Assembly (NCBI RefSeq): GCF_000826545.1
Contig: NZ_CDME01000011.1
Span: 708,001-772,000 of the forward strand
DNA from: Kibdelosporangium sp. MJ126-NF4
GTDB lineage: Bacteria > Actinomycetota > Actinomycetes > Mycobacteriales > Pseudonocardiaceae
Direction: 5' to 3'
DNA: 64,000 bases
A program made the translations under genes and the position numbers. The notes beneath the pieces were generated by a model that was not told the DNA's origin, searched no databases, and was given only the letters and a program-made list of their open reading frames with translations. Below, in pieces: positions 33,830 through 42,390 of the stretch (the stretch's first letter is position 1; each line of letters starts with the position of its first letter).

Positions 33830-34655
33830 CCACCTCGTAGAGGCTGGTCCAGCTGTCGCGGCCGTGGCCGGTGGCGATCGCCTTGTCGTACATGGACTTC
33901 ACCGCGTACGGCAGTGCGGAGTCCACTCCGGACTCGTTGCTGGCCCCGACGATGTGGTCGGCTGTGGCACCCATCATGATCACGTTGGCCGCGTCACCGG
34001 GGTACTTGCCTTCCTTGATGTCCTTTGCCGCGCCCTCAAGGTAGTACGAGATCATGTCGAAGTTCTCCACCGCGTACGGCAGGAACTCGGCTGCGGGGAC
34101 GCCCGCGGCCTCGATCAGCGCGGTGGCGTGCAGGTAGGACGCCAACGAGGTCAGGAAGATGTCCAGCTGCGCCTGGTAGAACAGCTGTCCCAGTGTGGGA
34201 TCCGCGCCGACGTACTTCACCGCGCCGATGACGCCCAGCTCCGGCTCAAGCCGCCGGACGACGTCTTCCGGGCCGCTGTAGAACACGTACGCCTTGTCCG
34301 TGCCGACCAGTTCGGCGGGGACCATCACGCCACCGCCGACGAAGGTCGCGCCGCGCTCGGTCGCCCATTGCGCGGCCGCCCTGGTCTTGTTGGGCGTGTC
34401 CGAGCTGAGGTTGACGATCACCTTGTCCTTGATGGTCTCGCCGTCAAGGATGTCGTACATCGCCTTGTAGTCGGTGAGGCTCAGGACCACCAACTCGCTG
34501 GCTGCCAACGCGTCGGCGACCGTCGGCGCGAGCGTGGCATCCAGGCCCTCGGCTCGTGACGCGGTGCGGTTCCACACCGTGACTTCGTGGCCCGCCTTGC
34601 GGTAGCTCCGGACCATCGCCTGGCCCATCGGCCCGAGGCCAATGACAGTAATCAC
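33789..34655 (-). CDS. Imine-reductase-like NAD(P) oxidoreductase, Tyr type
   Basis: 288 aa. Rossmann fold MITVIGLGPMGQAMVRSYRKAGHEVTVWNRTASRA (NADPH-type NRT), then the interdomain helix and a helical dimer domain. The position that sets the proton donor in imine reductases aligns to Tyr160 (GQLFYQAQ), against Asp169 in the neighbour. The start GTG overlaps the upstream stop (GTGA). Substrate may be a cyclic imine or a beta-hydroxyacid; inference. Confidence 0.8.
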   Translation of the reverse strand: MITVIGLGPMGQAMVRSYRKAGHEVTVWNRTASRAEGLDATLAPTVADALAASELVVLSLTDYKAMYDILDGETIKDKVIVNLSSDTPNKTRAAAQWATERGATFVGGGVMVPAELVGTDKAYVFYSGPEDVVRRLEPELGVIGAVKYVGADPTLGQLFYQAQLDIFLTSLASYLHATALIEAAGVPAAEFLPYAVENFDMISYYLEGAAKDIKEGKYPGDAANVIMMGATADHIVGASNESGVDSALPYAVKSMYDKAIATGHGRDSWTSLYEVVRSAAGDRPAQGR

Positions 34656-35527
34656 TTGTTCCCTTTCTTCAACAGTTCGACGACACCGGCGATGTCCTCG
34701 TGGCCATGCCCGTCCGCGACCCGGCGCGCCATCAACGGGCCGAGCGGAGCGAGCAACTCGGGGCTCATTCCCAGTTCCTGCGCGGACAACGTGAGGTTCA
34801 CGTAACCCGCGGACTGCATGCCGATGTTCGACACGACGTCGATCGCGTAGTCCTGCTTGTCGATCTGCTCGGCCATCCCGTCGACGGCCCTGAGCATCGC
34901 TGTGACGTATTGCTTGAGCAGCGGCGCGAACTCCGTTGCGGAGACTCCTGCGGACGTGACCAGCGCGAGCGAGTGCAGTGCCCCGGCGAACATGCCGTAC
35001 ATGCCGCTCAGCAACCCGATGTCGTACAGCGCGGCGAACCCGGCGTCGGTGCTGACGTAGTTCGTGCCGCCGAAGGCTTCGAACACGTGCTTGTTGGTGT
35101 CGAAGGCGCTGCGTGAGCCGCTGTAGAACACGTACGCCGGAGGCGCCCCGATCATCGGCGGAATCGCCATGATGCCGCCGTCGAGGTAGTCGACGTCGTA
35201 CCTGAGCTCCACCTCACGCGCCTGGCCGGGCGTGCCGTTGGTCAGGTTGACCAGGACCTTGCCGGTCAGCGCGTCGCTGGCGGTGTCGAGCACGTCTGTC
35301 ACGGACTTGTAGTCGAGCAGGCAGACGATCACCAGCCTGCTCGCGCCGACCGCCTCGGCCACGGTGGTCGCGTGCGTCGCGCCCGCCTCGACCAGCGGCT
35401 TCGTCTTCTCGGGTGTGCGGTTCCACACAGTCGTCGGGTATCCGGCCTTGAGCAGCGCCCTGGCCAGGGCGGATCCCATGTCACCGACCCCGAGAACGGT
35501 GACTGCGGGCTTGCTGAGATCTGGCAT
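34652..35527 (-). CDS. Imine-reductase-like NAD(P) oxidoreductase, Asp type
   Basis: 291 aa. VTVLGVGDMGSALARALLKAGYPTTVWNRTPEK for NADPH; AALYDIGLLSGMYG with Asp169 at the catalytic position. Asp-type enzymes of this family are often R-selective and Tyr-type S-selective, so the pair may be stereo-complementary or form a heteromer. ATG 35527; the frame extends 9 codons upstream. Divergent from SARP 1, with operator-like repeats between. Confidence 0.82.
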   Translation of the reverse strand: MPDLSKPAVTVLGVGDMGSALARALLKAGYPTTVWNRTPEKTKPLVEAGATHATTVAEAVGASRLVIVCLLDYKSVTDVLDTASDALTGKVLVNLTNGTPGQAREVELRYDVDYLDGGIMAIPPMIGAPPAYVFYSGSRSAFDTNKHVFEAFGGTNYVSTDAGFAALYDIGLLSGMYGMFAGALHSLALVTSAGVSATEFAPLLKQYVTAMLRAVDGMAEQIDKQDYAIDVVSNIGMQSAGYVNLTLSAQELGMSPELLAPLGPLMARRVADGHGHEDIAGVVELLKKGNK

Positions 35528-35545
35528 GCCCCCACTCTGCGCACC

Positions 35546-35579
35546 TCCACGCACGGATCACTGGGGGTCCACGCACGGA
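35546..35579. promoter_or_regulatory. 22-bp-spaced direct repeats TCCACGCACGGA (SARP-site-like)
   Basis: Exact 12-bp copies at 35546-35557 and 35568-35579, two helical turns apart. SARP proteins bind direct heptads spaced 11 or 22 bp near the -35. A TAGGTT (-10-like) is at 35600-35605. Confidence 0.65.
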
Positions 35580-35611
35580 AAACTGTCGGTGGGTGCGGCT
35601 AGGTTTGAAGA

Positions 35612-38600
35612 GTGAGGTTTGGACTGCTGGGGCCGCTGGCCGTGTGGACTGCCGACGGGCGCGAGGTGCGCGTGCCCGAGGCGAAGGTCCGCACGCTGCT
35701 GGCGGACCTGCTGGTCCACGAAGGACGGCCGGTCCCGGCTGACCGGCTGGCCGAGGACCTGTGGGGCGAGCGGCAGCCCGGGAATCCCACGAACACGCTG
35801 CAGACCAAGGTCTCGCAGCTGCGCCGGGCGCTGGAGGACGCGCAGCCGGGTGGGCGGCTGCTGGTGTCCCACCAGTCCGGTGGTTACCTGATGCGGGTCG
35901 ATGTGGACGTGTCGCGGTTCAGGGAGCTGACCGCGCGTGCCGGTGAGGTTGCGGATCCGCGGACGCGGGCGGCGTTGTTGTCCGACGCGCTGGGTTTGTG
36001 GCGGGGTCCGGCGCTGGCGGATTTCGCCGACGAGCCGTTCGCGGTTCCGGTGATCCAGCGGCTGACCGAGGAGCGGCTGGCCGCGTTCGAGGAGTGGGCG
36101 TCGGCGCGGCTGGAGCTGGGCGAGCACACGTCGTTGACCAGCGAGCTCGCCGAACTGGTCGCCGAGCATCCGTTACGTGAGCGGTTACGCGCGCTCCAGT
36201 TGCGTGCGCTCTACGGCGCGGGTCGGCAGACCGAGGCGTTGGACAGCTACCGGCAGCTGGTCTCGCTGCTCGACGAGGAGCTGGGCCTGACACCCAGTCC
36301 GGACCTGGTCGAGTTGCACTCGCGGATCCTTCGGCAGGACTCGGCGCTGGGCAGCCCGTCGGCGGTGCGCACGAACCTGCCCGAGCCGTTGACCGAGCTG
36401 GTCGGCCGGGACACGGCCGTGCGTTCGGTGCTGTCGCTGATCGGCGAGACGCGGCTGGTGACGCTCACCGGCCCCGGCGGCGTGGGCAAGACACGGCTGG
36501 CGATCCAGACCGCGCGGCAGGTGCCGGAGGCCTGGCTGGTCGAGTTCACCGGCATGGACCAGCACGGCACCCCCGAGTCCTGCCCACGCGACGACCTGGT
36601 CGCCGAGGTCACCGCGGCCACTCTCGGCATCCACGAGGAGCAGGGCGCGCTGCCGGACCGACTGGCCGAGTACCTGTACGCCAAGGACGTCCTGCTCGTG
36701 CTGGACAACTGCGAAGGCCTGATCGAGCCGATCGCCACGATGGCGGCCCGGCTGCTGCGGGCCGCGCCGGGGCTGCGCATCCTGGCCACCAGCCAGGAGC
36801 CGCTCGGTGTGGCGGGCGAGGTGGTGTGGCACGTCCCGCCGCTGGAGGTGCCGAGCGCGGCCAGCGTCGCCGCTTCCGACGTGCGCGCGTTCAGCGCCGT
36901 GCAGCTGTTCGTGGCACGCGCCTCGGCCACGACGCCCGGTTTCGTGCTGGACGCGAGCAACTCCGCGGACATCGCGGCGATCTGCCGTCGGCTGGACGGC
37001 ATCCCGCTGGCGCTGGAACTGGCCGCGACCCGCGTCCACGCGCTGGGCACACACGAGTTGCTGGTCCGGCTCGATGACCGGTTCCGGTTGCTGGCAGGCG
37101 GAAACCGCGGCGGGCCGCCGCGGCAGCGGACACTGCGCGCGATGATCGACTGGAGCTGGCAGCTGCTGTCGCCTTCGGAACAGGTCGTGCTGCGCAGGCT
37201 GGCCGTGCACGCCGAAGGCGCGAGCCTGGCTGCAGCGGAGGCGTTGTGCGCCGGTGGTGAGGTACGTCCCGAGGACGTGCTGTCGCACGTGGCCGACCTG
37301 GTCGACAGGTCGCTGGTGGTCAGCGGGTCCGGGCCGCGCTACCGCCTGCTGGAATCCGTTGTGGCGTACTGCGTCGAGCAACTCCAGGCGGCGGGCGAAC
37401 TCGACGCCATGCGTCTGCGGCACGCGGAGTACTACGTCAGCCTCGCCGAGCAGGCCGACGTGAACCTGCGCGCCAGCTCCCAACGGTCGTGGCTCGACCG
37501 TCTCGACCTCGAATCGGCCAACCTGCGCAGAGCCCTGGAAACCGCGCTACAGCAGGAGAACGCCGCCCTGGCGCTGCGCCTGGTCAAGGCGATGACGTGG
37601 TACTGGTACCTGCGCGGCCGTCTCACCGAGGCGCGAAGGACCATCCGCCAGGCCCTGGACGTCCCCGGCTCGCCGCCGGACCTACGCTCGACGGTCCTCG
37701 CCTGGGACGCCGGGCTGGCCATCCTGGCGGGCGAGGCCATCGACAACGCAACGCTCACCGTGGCGTACGAGATCAAGGATCCGACCGACCGCGCGATGGC
37801 CCTGTGGTTCCTCGGCTACGTGACCACGACGATGGGTGGCGTCGAGCCCAGCGAGACCCTCGGCAACCAGGCGCTCACCGAGTTCGAGGCGCTGAACCAC
37901 ACCTGGGGCATCGCCGTCGCTCTGATCGACCGCGTGATGCTGCACCGCTACCGCGGCGACTTCGCCGCAGCCCACCGCGACACAGCCAGAAGCGCCGCCC
38001 TCCTCGAACCGCTCGGCGAACGCTGGGGGCAGTTGCAGGTCAGCTTCAGCAAGGGAACTCTCGCCGAGATCGCGGGCGACTACGACCGCGCGACGGAGGT
38101 CCACCTCGACGGCCTGCGCATGGCAGAGGAACTGGGCCTGACCCCGGAAGTCTCCTACCAGCTGTCCTGGCTCGGCAGAATAGAACTCCTCAAAGGAAAC
38201 CACGCCAAAGCCCAGGACCTGCACGAGCGAGCACACGCGATCGGCGCGGAGCACGGCCTGAAACCGGCGGAAATGTACGCGGAAACCGGCCTGGCACTGG
38301 GAGCCCGCCAAACAGGGGACCTGGCGAAAGCGGAGAAACACCTCCTGAACATCCTGGCCTGGCACCGAAACCAGCGCTACGAGGTGGGAGGCTCCCTCAT
38401 CCTGGCGGAACTGGGCTTCGTGGCAGAACAACGTGGAGATATCTCCCAAGCGCTGTCCCTGCACCTCGAGGGCTATGCGATGGCGAGCGCGACAGACGAC
38501 ATCCGCGCGGTGGCGCTGGCATTGGAAGGCCTGGCGGGAACAGAAGCGACAGCCGGAAACGCCACCTCAGCAGCCCGCCTTCTCGGCGCAGCGGCACAGG

Positions 38601-38761
38601 CCCGCGAATCCGTCGGCAGCCCCCTACCGCCAGGCCAACGCCACGACGTGGACCGCATAGCGGCAACAGCCCAAGCCAGTCTCGGCGAGGAAACTTTCAC
38701 CGCAGAGTTCCAGCACGGCAAAGAAACTCCCTTCGCCACCCTGATCCCCCAGCCAGCCTGA
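35612..38761 (+). CDS. SARP/AfsR-family regulator with NTPase and TPR domains (SARP 1)
   Basis: 1049 aa. OmpR-type HTH (1-90, MRFGLLGPLAVWTADGREV ...), BTAD (95-250), STAND/NB-ARC core with GPGGVGKTR near 287-295 and LLVLDNCEG (Walker B), then TPR-like repeats from ~600. Large SARPs activate biosynthetic genes. The GTG start is only 6-7 nt past a possible -10 (TAGGTT), so the mRNA may be leaderless. The last third uses many A-ending codons. Likely targets are the divergent imine-reductase-like genes. Confidence 0.92.
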   Translation: MRFGLLGPLAVWTADGREVRVPEAKVRTLLADLLVHEGRPVPADRLAEDLWGERQPGNPTNTLQTKVSQLRRALEDAQPGGRLLVSHQSGGYLMRVDVDVSRFRELTARAGEVADPRTRAALLSDALGLWRGPALADFADEPFAVPVIQRLTEERLAAFEEWASARLELGEHTSLTSELAELVAEHPLRERLRALQLRALYGAGRQTEALDSYRQLVSLLDEELGLTPSPDLVELHSRILRQDSALGSPSAVRTNLPEPLTELVGRDTAVRSVLSLIGETRLVTLTGPGGVGKTRLAIQTARQVPEAWLVEFTGMDQHGTPESCPRDDLVAEVTAATLGIHEEQGALPDRLAEYLYAKDVLLVLDNCEGLIEPIATMAARLLRAAPGLRILATSQEPLGVAGEVVWHVPPLEVPSAASVAASDVRAFSAVQLFVARASATTPGFVLDASNSADIAAICRRLDGIPLALELAATRVHALGTHELLVRLDDRFRLLAGGNRGGPPRQRTLRAMIDWSWQLLSPSEQVVLRRLAVHAEGASLAAAEALCAGGEVRPEDVLSHVADLVDRSLVVSGSGPRYRLLESVVAYCVEQLQAAGELDAMRLRHAEYYVSLAEQADVNLRASSQRSWLDRLDLESANLRRALETALQQENAALALRLVKAMTWYWYLRGRLTEARRTIRQALDVPGSPPDLRSTVLAWDAGLAILAGEAIDNATLTVAYEIKDPTDRAMALWFLGYVTTTMGGVEPSETLGNQALTEFEALNHTWGIAVALIDRVMLHRYRGDFAAAHRDTARSAALLEPLGERWGQLQVSFSKGTLAEIAGDYDRATEVHLDGLRMAEELGLTPEVSYQLSWLGRIELLKGNHAKAQDLHERAHAIGAEHGLKPAEMYAETGLALGARQTGDLAKAEKHLLNILAWHRNQRYEVGGSLILAELGFVAEQRGDISQALSLHLEGYAMASATDDIRAVALALEGLAGTEATAGNATSAARLLGAAAQARESVGSPLPPGQRHDVDRIAATAQASLGEETFTAEFQHGKETPFATLIPQPA

Positions 38762-38774
38762 CAGGCCCAGGTCC

Positions 38775-38903
38775 TCGTGAGTGGTTTGTCCCGCGCGTCC
38801 CTGGGGCCGATCACCGAACAAACCGCTCACGAAAGATTTCCCAGCCCGGCTGGCTCAGTCGTCGTGAGCGGTTTGTTCGCCTCGGTGGACAAACCACTCA
38901 CGA
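38775..38903. repeat. Two tandem hairpins with shared arm TCGTGAGYGGTTTGT
   Basis: Arms: TCGTGAGTGGTTTGTC (38775-38790) with its inverted copy 38816-38832; TCGTGAGCGGTTTGTTC (38862-38878) with GACAAACCACTCACGA (38888-38903). They lie between convergent genes and probably end transcription both ways. The second hairpin overlaps the kinase 3' end. Confidence 0.75.
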
Positions 38904-39388
38904 GGATGTGCGCTGGAACCGGCCAGAGCTGCCAACTGGTCGACCACGTCCTGCAGCGGTTTCGTGGTGTCTATCTCCACGGTGGCCGACTCTCGCAGCA
39001 GCGGTTCGATTTCTTCCTTGTCCGCCATGATTCGTTGGCGTTCCTCGGCAGTTTTGCCGAACGGGTTCGTGTCGCGGGTGGCGATGCGGTCGAGCATCAC
39101 GTCCAGGGGCGCGGTGAACAACACGATCTCGGTGAAGCGCGGGTAGAACGTGCTCTGGTTGTGGACCGTGCCCTGGATGAACAGCGGCTCGCCTGACTGC
39201 TCATGACTGGTGAGCAACGCGTCTATTCTGTCCTCGCGCCACTGCGGTTCCATTCCGGTTCCGTCGGGCAGCGGGGCGTTTTCGATCCAGTCGCCGTCGT
39301 CGGTGTCGATCGCTCGGTATCCGCGCTGTGCCAAGTGGTTCAGCACGGTGGACTTTCCCGTTCCCGACATACCCGTCACCAAGATCAT
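38855..39388 (-). CDS. P-loop kinase-like protein
   Basis: 177 aa. Walker A GMSGTGKST at residues 6-14; RAIDTDDGDW and LFIQGTVHNQ follow, then FGKTAEERQRI like a lid segment. It resembles shikimate/adenylate-kinase-fold proteins; substrate unknown. ATG 39388 with AAGG. The last ~17 residues (HPREWFVHRGEQTAHDD) are encoded by the intergenic hairpin repeat, so they are probably not part of the original protein. It follows bcp at 36 bp. Confidence 0.78.
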   Translation of the reverse strand: MILVTGMSGTGKSTVLNHLAQRGYRAIDTDDGDWIENAPLPDGTGMEPQWREDRIDALLTSHEQSGEPLFIQGTVHNQSTFYPRFTEIVLFTAPLDVMLDRIATRDTNPFGKTAEERQRIMADKEEIEPLLRESATVEIDTTKPLQDVVDQLAALAGSSAHPREWFVHRGEQTAHDD

Positions 39389-39424
39389 CGCCACCTTGCC
39401 CACGGTATCGCACATCCGCCGGGA

Positions 39425-39889
39425 TCATTTCCGGGCGGCGAGAGTCTCCAGTGCGCGGTCGGCGTGGCCGTTCATGTCCAGTTCCGAGCGGATCACCGCG
39501 AGGACCCTGCGGTCCGTGTCGATCACGAACGTCATCCGACGGGTCTTGAGCGGACCTATGCCCATTTTGCGGCGGACGCCGAGCTGTGTGGCGACGTTAC
39601 CGTCCACGTCGGACAGCAGAGGGTAGTCGAAGCTGTGCTTGTCGGAGAACTCGCGTTGCTTGCCCACCGTGTCCCCGCTGATGCCGACGCGCTGGGCGTT
39701 GTGCTGCGCGAACTCCGCTGCCAGGTCACGGAAGTGACAGGATTCGATGGTGCAGCCCTTGGTCATCGCAGCCGGGTAGAAGAACAGCACGACCGGGCCC
39801 TTCTCGAGGAACTCGGCCAGTCGCCGTGACGTTCCCGTCTCGTCCGGCAGCTCGAAGTCCTCCACCAGGTCACCGACGGTCACACTCAT
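39425..39889 (-). CDS. bcp: Thiol peroxidase, Bcp/PrxQ type
   Basis: 154 aa. Peroxidatic Cys46 in MTKGCTIESC and resolving Cys51 five residues later, as in PrxQ; LSDVDGNVATQLGV and RMTFVIDTD are typical. It reduces hydrogen peroxide and organic peroxides in the cytoplasm. ATG 39889 with GGAGGA. The usual TPGCT reads TKGCT. Confidence 0.92.
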   Translation of the reverse strand: MSVTVGDLVEDFELPDETGTSRRLAEFLEKGPVVLFFYPAAMTKGCTIESCHFRDLAAEFAQHNAQRVGISGDTVGKQREFSDKHSFDYPLLSDVDGNVATQLGVRRKMGIGPLKTRRMTFVIDTDRRVLAVIRSELDMNGHADRALETLAARK

Positions 39890-40013
39890 GTCATCTCCTC
39901 CGCTCACACCGGCCCCTGATCAGCGTAGCCGTCTCCGACACTCCCACTGAGCAGCCGTTACTCCCCCGAAAGGGTTAGCGGGATTTGCCCACACCACCCG
40001 ACACCCCAGAAGA

Positions 40014-40029
40014 TCGAACACGTGTTCGA
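40014..40029. promoter_or_regulatory. 16-bp palindrome over a start codon, TCGAACACGTGTTCGA
   Basis: Perfect dyad centred on the GTG start at 40022. Could be an operator or a coincidence of coding sequence. Confidence 0.4.
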
Positions 40030-40366
40030 GCGCGAGAGCAGGTTGGCGGCCGAGGAGATCCGGACGGCGTCCGACCGATTACGAGAACTGGGCCGCAAGG
40101 CCGCACCCGGCGTCTGGCGAGTCGTGCCGGAAGGTCCACTGACCCGGCTGCTCGGCCGCGAGGACCACGAAGTCGCTGTACTCACAGGAATGTGGGCGCA
40201 GAGCACAGCCGAATACCTCACCGCGGTCGCGCCGTCCACCGCGTACAACATCGCCGAACTGATGTGGCTCAGCGAAAGCCTCGTCCGGCACGGCGAGATG
40301 CCCATCCGCCTGCGAGACGCCCTGTTGCGCCTCGCCAGGGGCCTGGAACCGGACAGCCCGTCGTAA
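40022..40366 (+). CDS. Small helical protein, unknown function
   Basis: 114 aa, mostly helical (ERESRLAAEEIRTASDRLRELGRK ... AELMWLSESLVRHGEMPIRLRDALLRLARGL). No membrane segment. No family recognised. It starts at GTG inside a palindrome and has no clear RBS. Ends immediately before the convergent esterase. Confidence 0.6.
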   Translation: MFERESRLAAEEIRTASDRLRELGRKAAPGVWRVVPEGPLTRLLGREDHEVAVLTGMWAQSTAEYLTAVAPSTAYNIAELMWLSESLVRHGEMPIRLRDALLRLARGLEPDSPS

Positions 40367-41794
40367 TCACCAGAACCGGAACCACGCGCCTGGCTGCCAC
40401 GAGACGTCACCCCAGGCCAGGCGCTCCCGCCGGTTCGGGTCGTACTCGACGTGACTGTCCTCGTCGAAGACCAGCACCGGCCGTGTCTCACCGTACGGCG
40501 GCCAGCTGGGCAAGGGGATGCCGTCCTCGATGAAACTCACCCACGCCTGGTGGATCTGTGCGGCCGTGACCTCCCGGGGCAACGTGACCTGCGAGGGCGG
40601 GTTCCACACCATGCCGAGTTCCATACCGTGTGCACCGTCGAGGAAGTCCGGGACGCCCGGCTGCGCGATGTCGATGCGGTACCGGTAGACGCGGCTGTGC
40701 CGGGCCTGCGCGTCGGCGAGTCGTTGCGTGGGTATGCCGTAGCGCTCGTCGCTCATGACGGCGGCCTCCGCCATGTCCGCGCCGCGCGTGTCGCGGTAGG
40801 TGTCGAGCACTCTGGTGTCGCCGAAGACCTCGGTCAGCACGTCGTGGACGGGCGCGGTCGCCTGCTCGCCGAGGAACGCGGAGAACGTCGCCGACTCGTT
40901 GCCGTTGTGGCCGATCATCAGTCGGATTCCGGCCGCGCTTCCCGCCGCGATGAGGGACGTCGGCATCGCGGGCAGGACCGTCGGATGGATCGTCGGGCGC
41001 CACAGCCACACGGCCGACATCCCGGTCAGGATCCGTTCCTGCGCCGCGAGAACGTCCTCGGCGGGCACCGAGCGCAGATGGCGTGGGCCGCCGAGTTCGC
41101 GGATCAGCCGCTTGGCGATCACCGTGCCCTGCTCGGGACTGGCGACGTGGTCACCGCCGCTGCTGACGATGGCCTGCGAGAACAGGTTGCGGCTCAGCGG
41201 GCTCGCCATCAGGTTGCCCACGCTCTTCGCACCGGCGGAAACACCGTAAACCGTGATCCGCTGGGGATTCCCGCCGAACGCGCGGATGTTGCCGCGGACC
41301 CAGCGCAGCGCGGCGATCTGGTCGAGCAGGGCACACAAGCCCGCGTCCTGTTCGGCCGGGCCGAGGACACCGGCGAGATAGGTCATCCCGAGCGCACCGA
41401 GCCGGTAGTTGACCGTCACCACGACGATCCCGGCACGGGCGAACGCCTCGCCCTCACCGGCCTGGATCCCGCTGCCGGTCCGGTAGCCGCCGCCATGCAG
41501 CCAGAACAGCACCGGCCAGCCACCAGGTGGCGGCGTTCCCTGGGGCGCGCACACGTTCAGGTACAGGCAGTCCTCACTGGACGGAGCGGCGGCGACGCCG
41601 ATCTCCTGCGGTTGCAAGGACTGCGGACCGTAGTCGGTGGCGGGCCAGGTTCCCGCCCAGCGAGACACCGGCATCGGCGCGCGCCAGCGCAGCTCGCCGA
41701 CCGGCGGTTGCGCGTACGGAATCCCGCGCCAGACAACACAACCATCGCCCTGCAGCCCGTTGAGCCGCCCCTGCTCGATCGTCACCAAGGCCAC
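40367..41794 (-). CDS. Type B carboxylesterase
   Basis: 475 aa alpha/beta hydrolase of the carboxylesterase/para-nitrobenzyl esterase kind: WRGIPYAQPPVGELRWRAP at the start, oxyanion hole LHGGGYRTGSG, nucleophile VYGVSAGAKSVG, and a late DGAHGMELGMVW region with the His. No signal peptide, so cytoplasmic. GTG start 41794 with GGGGA upstream. Confidence 0.9.
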   Translation of the reverse strand: MALVTIEQGRLNGLQGDGCVVWRGIPYAQPPVGELRWRAPMPVSRWAGTWPATDYGPQSLQPQEIGVAAAPSSEDCLYLNVCAPQGTPPPGGWPVLFWLHGGGYRTGSGIQAGEGEAFARAGIVVVTVNYRLGALGMTYLAGVLGPAEQDAGLCALLDQIAALRWVRGNIRAFGGNPQRITVYGVSAGAKSVGNLMASPLSRNLFSQAIVSSGGDHVASPEQGTVIAKRLIRELGGPRHLRSVPAEDVLAAQERILTGMSAVWLWRPTIHPTVLPAMPTSLIAAGSAAGIRLMIGHNGNESATFSAFLGEQATAPVHDVLTEVFGDTRVLDTYRDTRGADMAEAAVMSDERYGIPTQRLADAQARHSRVYRYRIDIAQPGVPDFLDGAHGMELGMVWNPPSQVTLPREVTAAQIHQAWVSFIEDGIPLPSWPPYGETRPVLVFDEDSHVEYDPNRRERLAWGDVSWQPGAWFRFW

Positions 41795-41897
41795 GCGTCC
41801 CCACTATAGGGACGGAACGCGATGCGGGTTGTCCTCCACCCAGGAACGCAGAGCCGCCAGCGGCTCGGCATGGGCAAACTGGTCATCCGAATCGCTC

Positions 41898-41937
41898 CTT
41901 GACACCAGCCGTCAAGTACTTGACACTGGACGTCAAG
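41898..41937. promoter_or_regulatory. Tandem operators CTTGAC-N7-GTCAAG, 21-bp period
   Basis: Copies at 41898-41916 and 41919-41937, each with perfect 6-bp arms and a 7-bp spacer. The inner arms make a 14-bp palindrome GTCAAGTACTTGAC (41911-41924). It lies 12 bp before the HTH gene, so autoregulation is likely. Confidence 0.75.
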
Positions 41938-41949
41938 GGAGGTGGGCGT

Positions 41950-42390
41950 GTGACCGGACCACTGGCACAGCAGCTGATCGCGATCATGGGGAGCAGGCTG
42001 CTGGACCCACTGGAGATCCTGCTGGACGATCCGGTCACGGATCTGCGGGAGCGGTGCGAGCGTGCCGCCGAGTCATGGGCGGCACGCCTGCTCGGCCCGG
42101 ACGGCACCTTCGCGGTCGCGAGCATCGTCGCCGCCCTGTACCCGGGCGACGGCGTGTTCGATCCACCCGCGGACTGGTGGCAGACCCCGCTGGGACAGGT
42201 CACCCTGCTCCGCATGGGCTACCCCGGCCGCGAGGCGGTGTCGTACGCGCTCGCGGGCGCGATGCTCGGCATCACCCGGCAAGGCGTGCACGACCTGGTC
42301 ACCCGCGACAAGCTCGCCCGCCACCCCGACGGAGGCGTCACCGTGACGTCCATCCGGGAACGGATTCAGCTGAGGGGACACCGACCATGA
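41950..42390 (+). CDS. HTH DNA-binding protein, likely autoregulator
   Basis: 146 aa. The first two thirds are helical (LAQQLIAIMGSRLLDPLEILLDD ...); the C-terminal third has an HTH-like stretch (YALAGAMLGITRQGVHDLVTRDKLARHPDGGVTVTSI). GTG 41950 with GGAGG 8 nt upstream. The downstream hydrolase starts inside its stop (ATGA), so they form an operon. Family not named with confidence. Confidence 0.72.
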   Translation: MTGPLAQQLIAIMGSRLLDPLEILLDDPVTDLRERCERAAESWAARLLGPDGTFAVASIVAALYPGDGVFDPPADWWQTPLGQVTLLRMGYPGREAVSYALAGAMLGITRQGVHDLVTRDKLARHPDGGVTVTSIRERIQLRGHRP

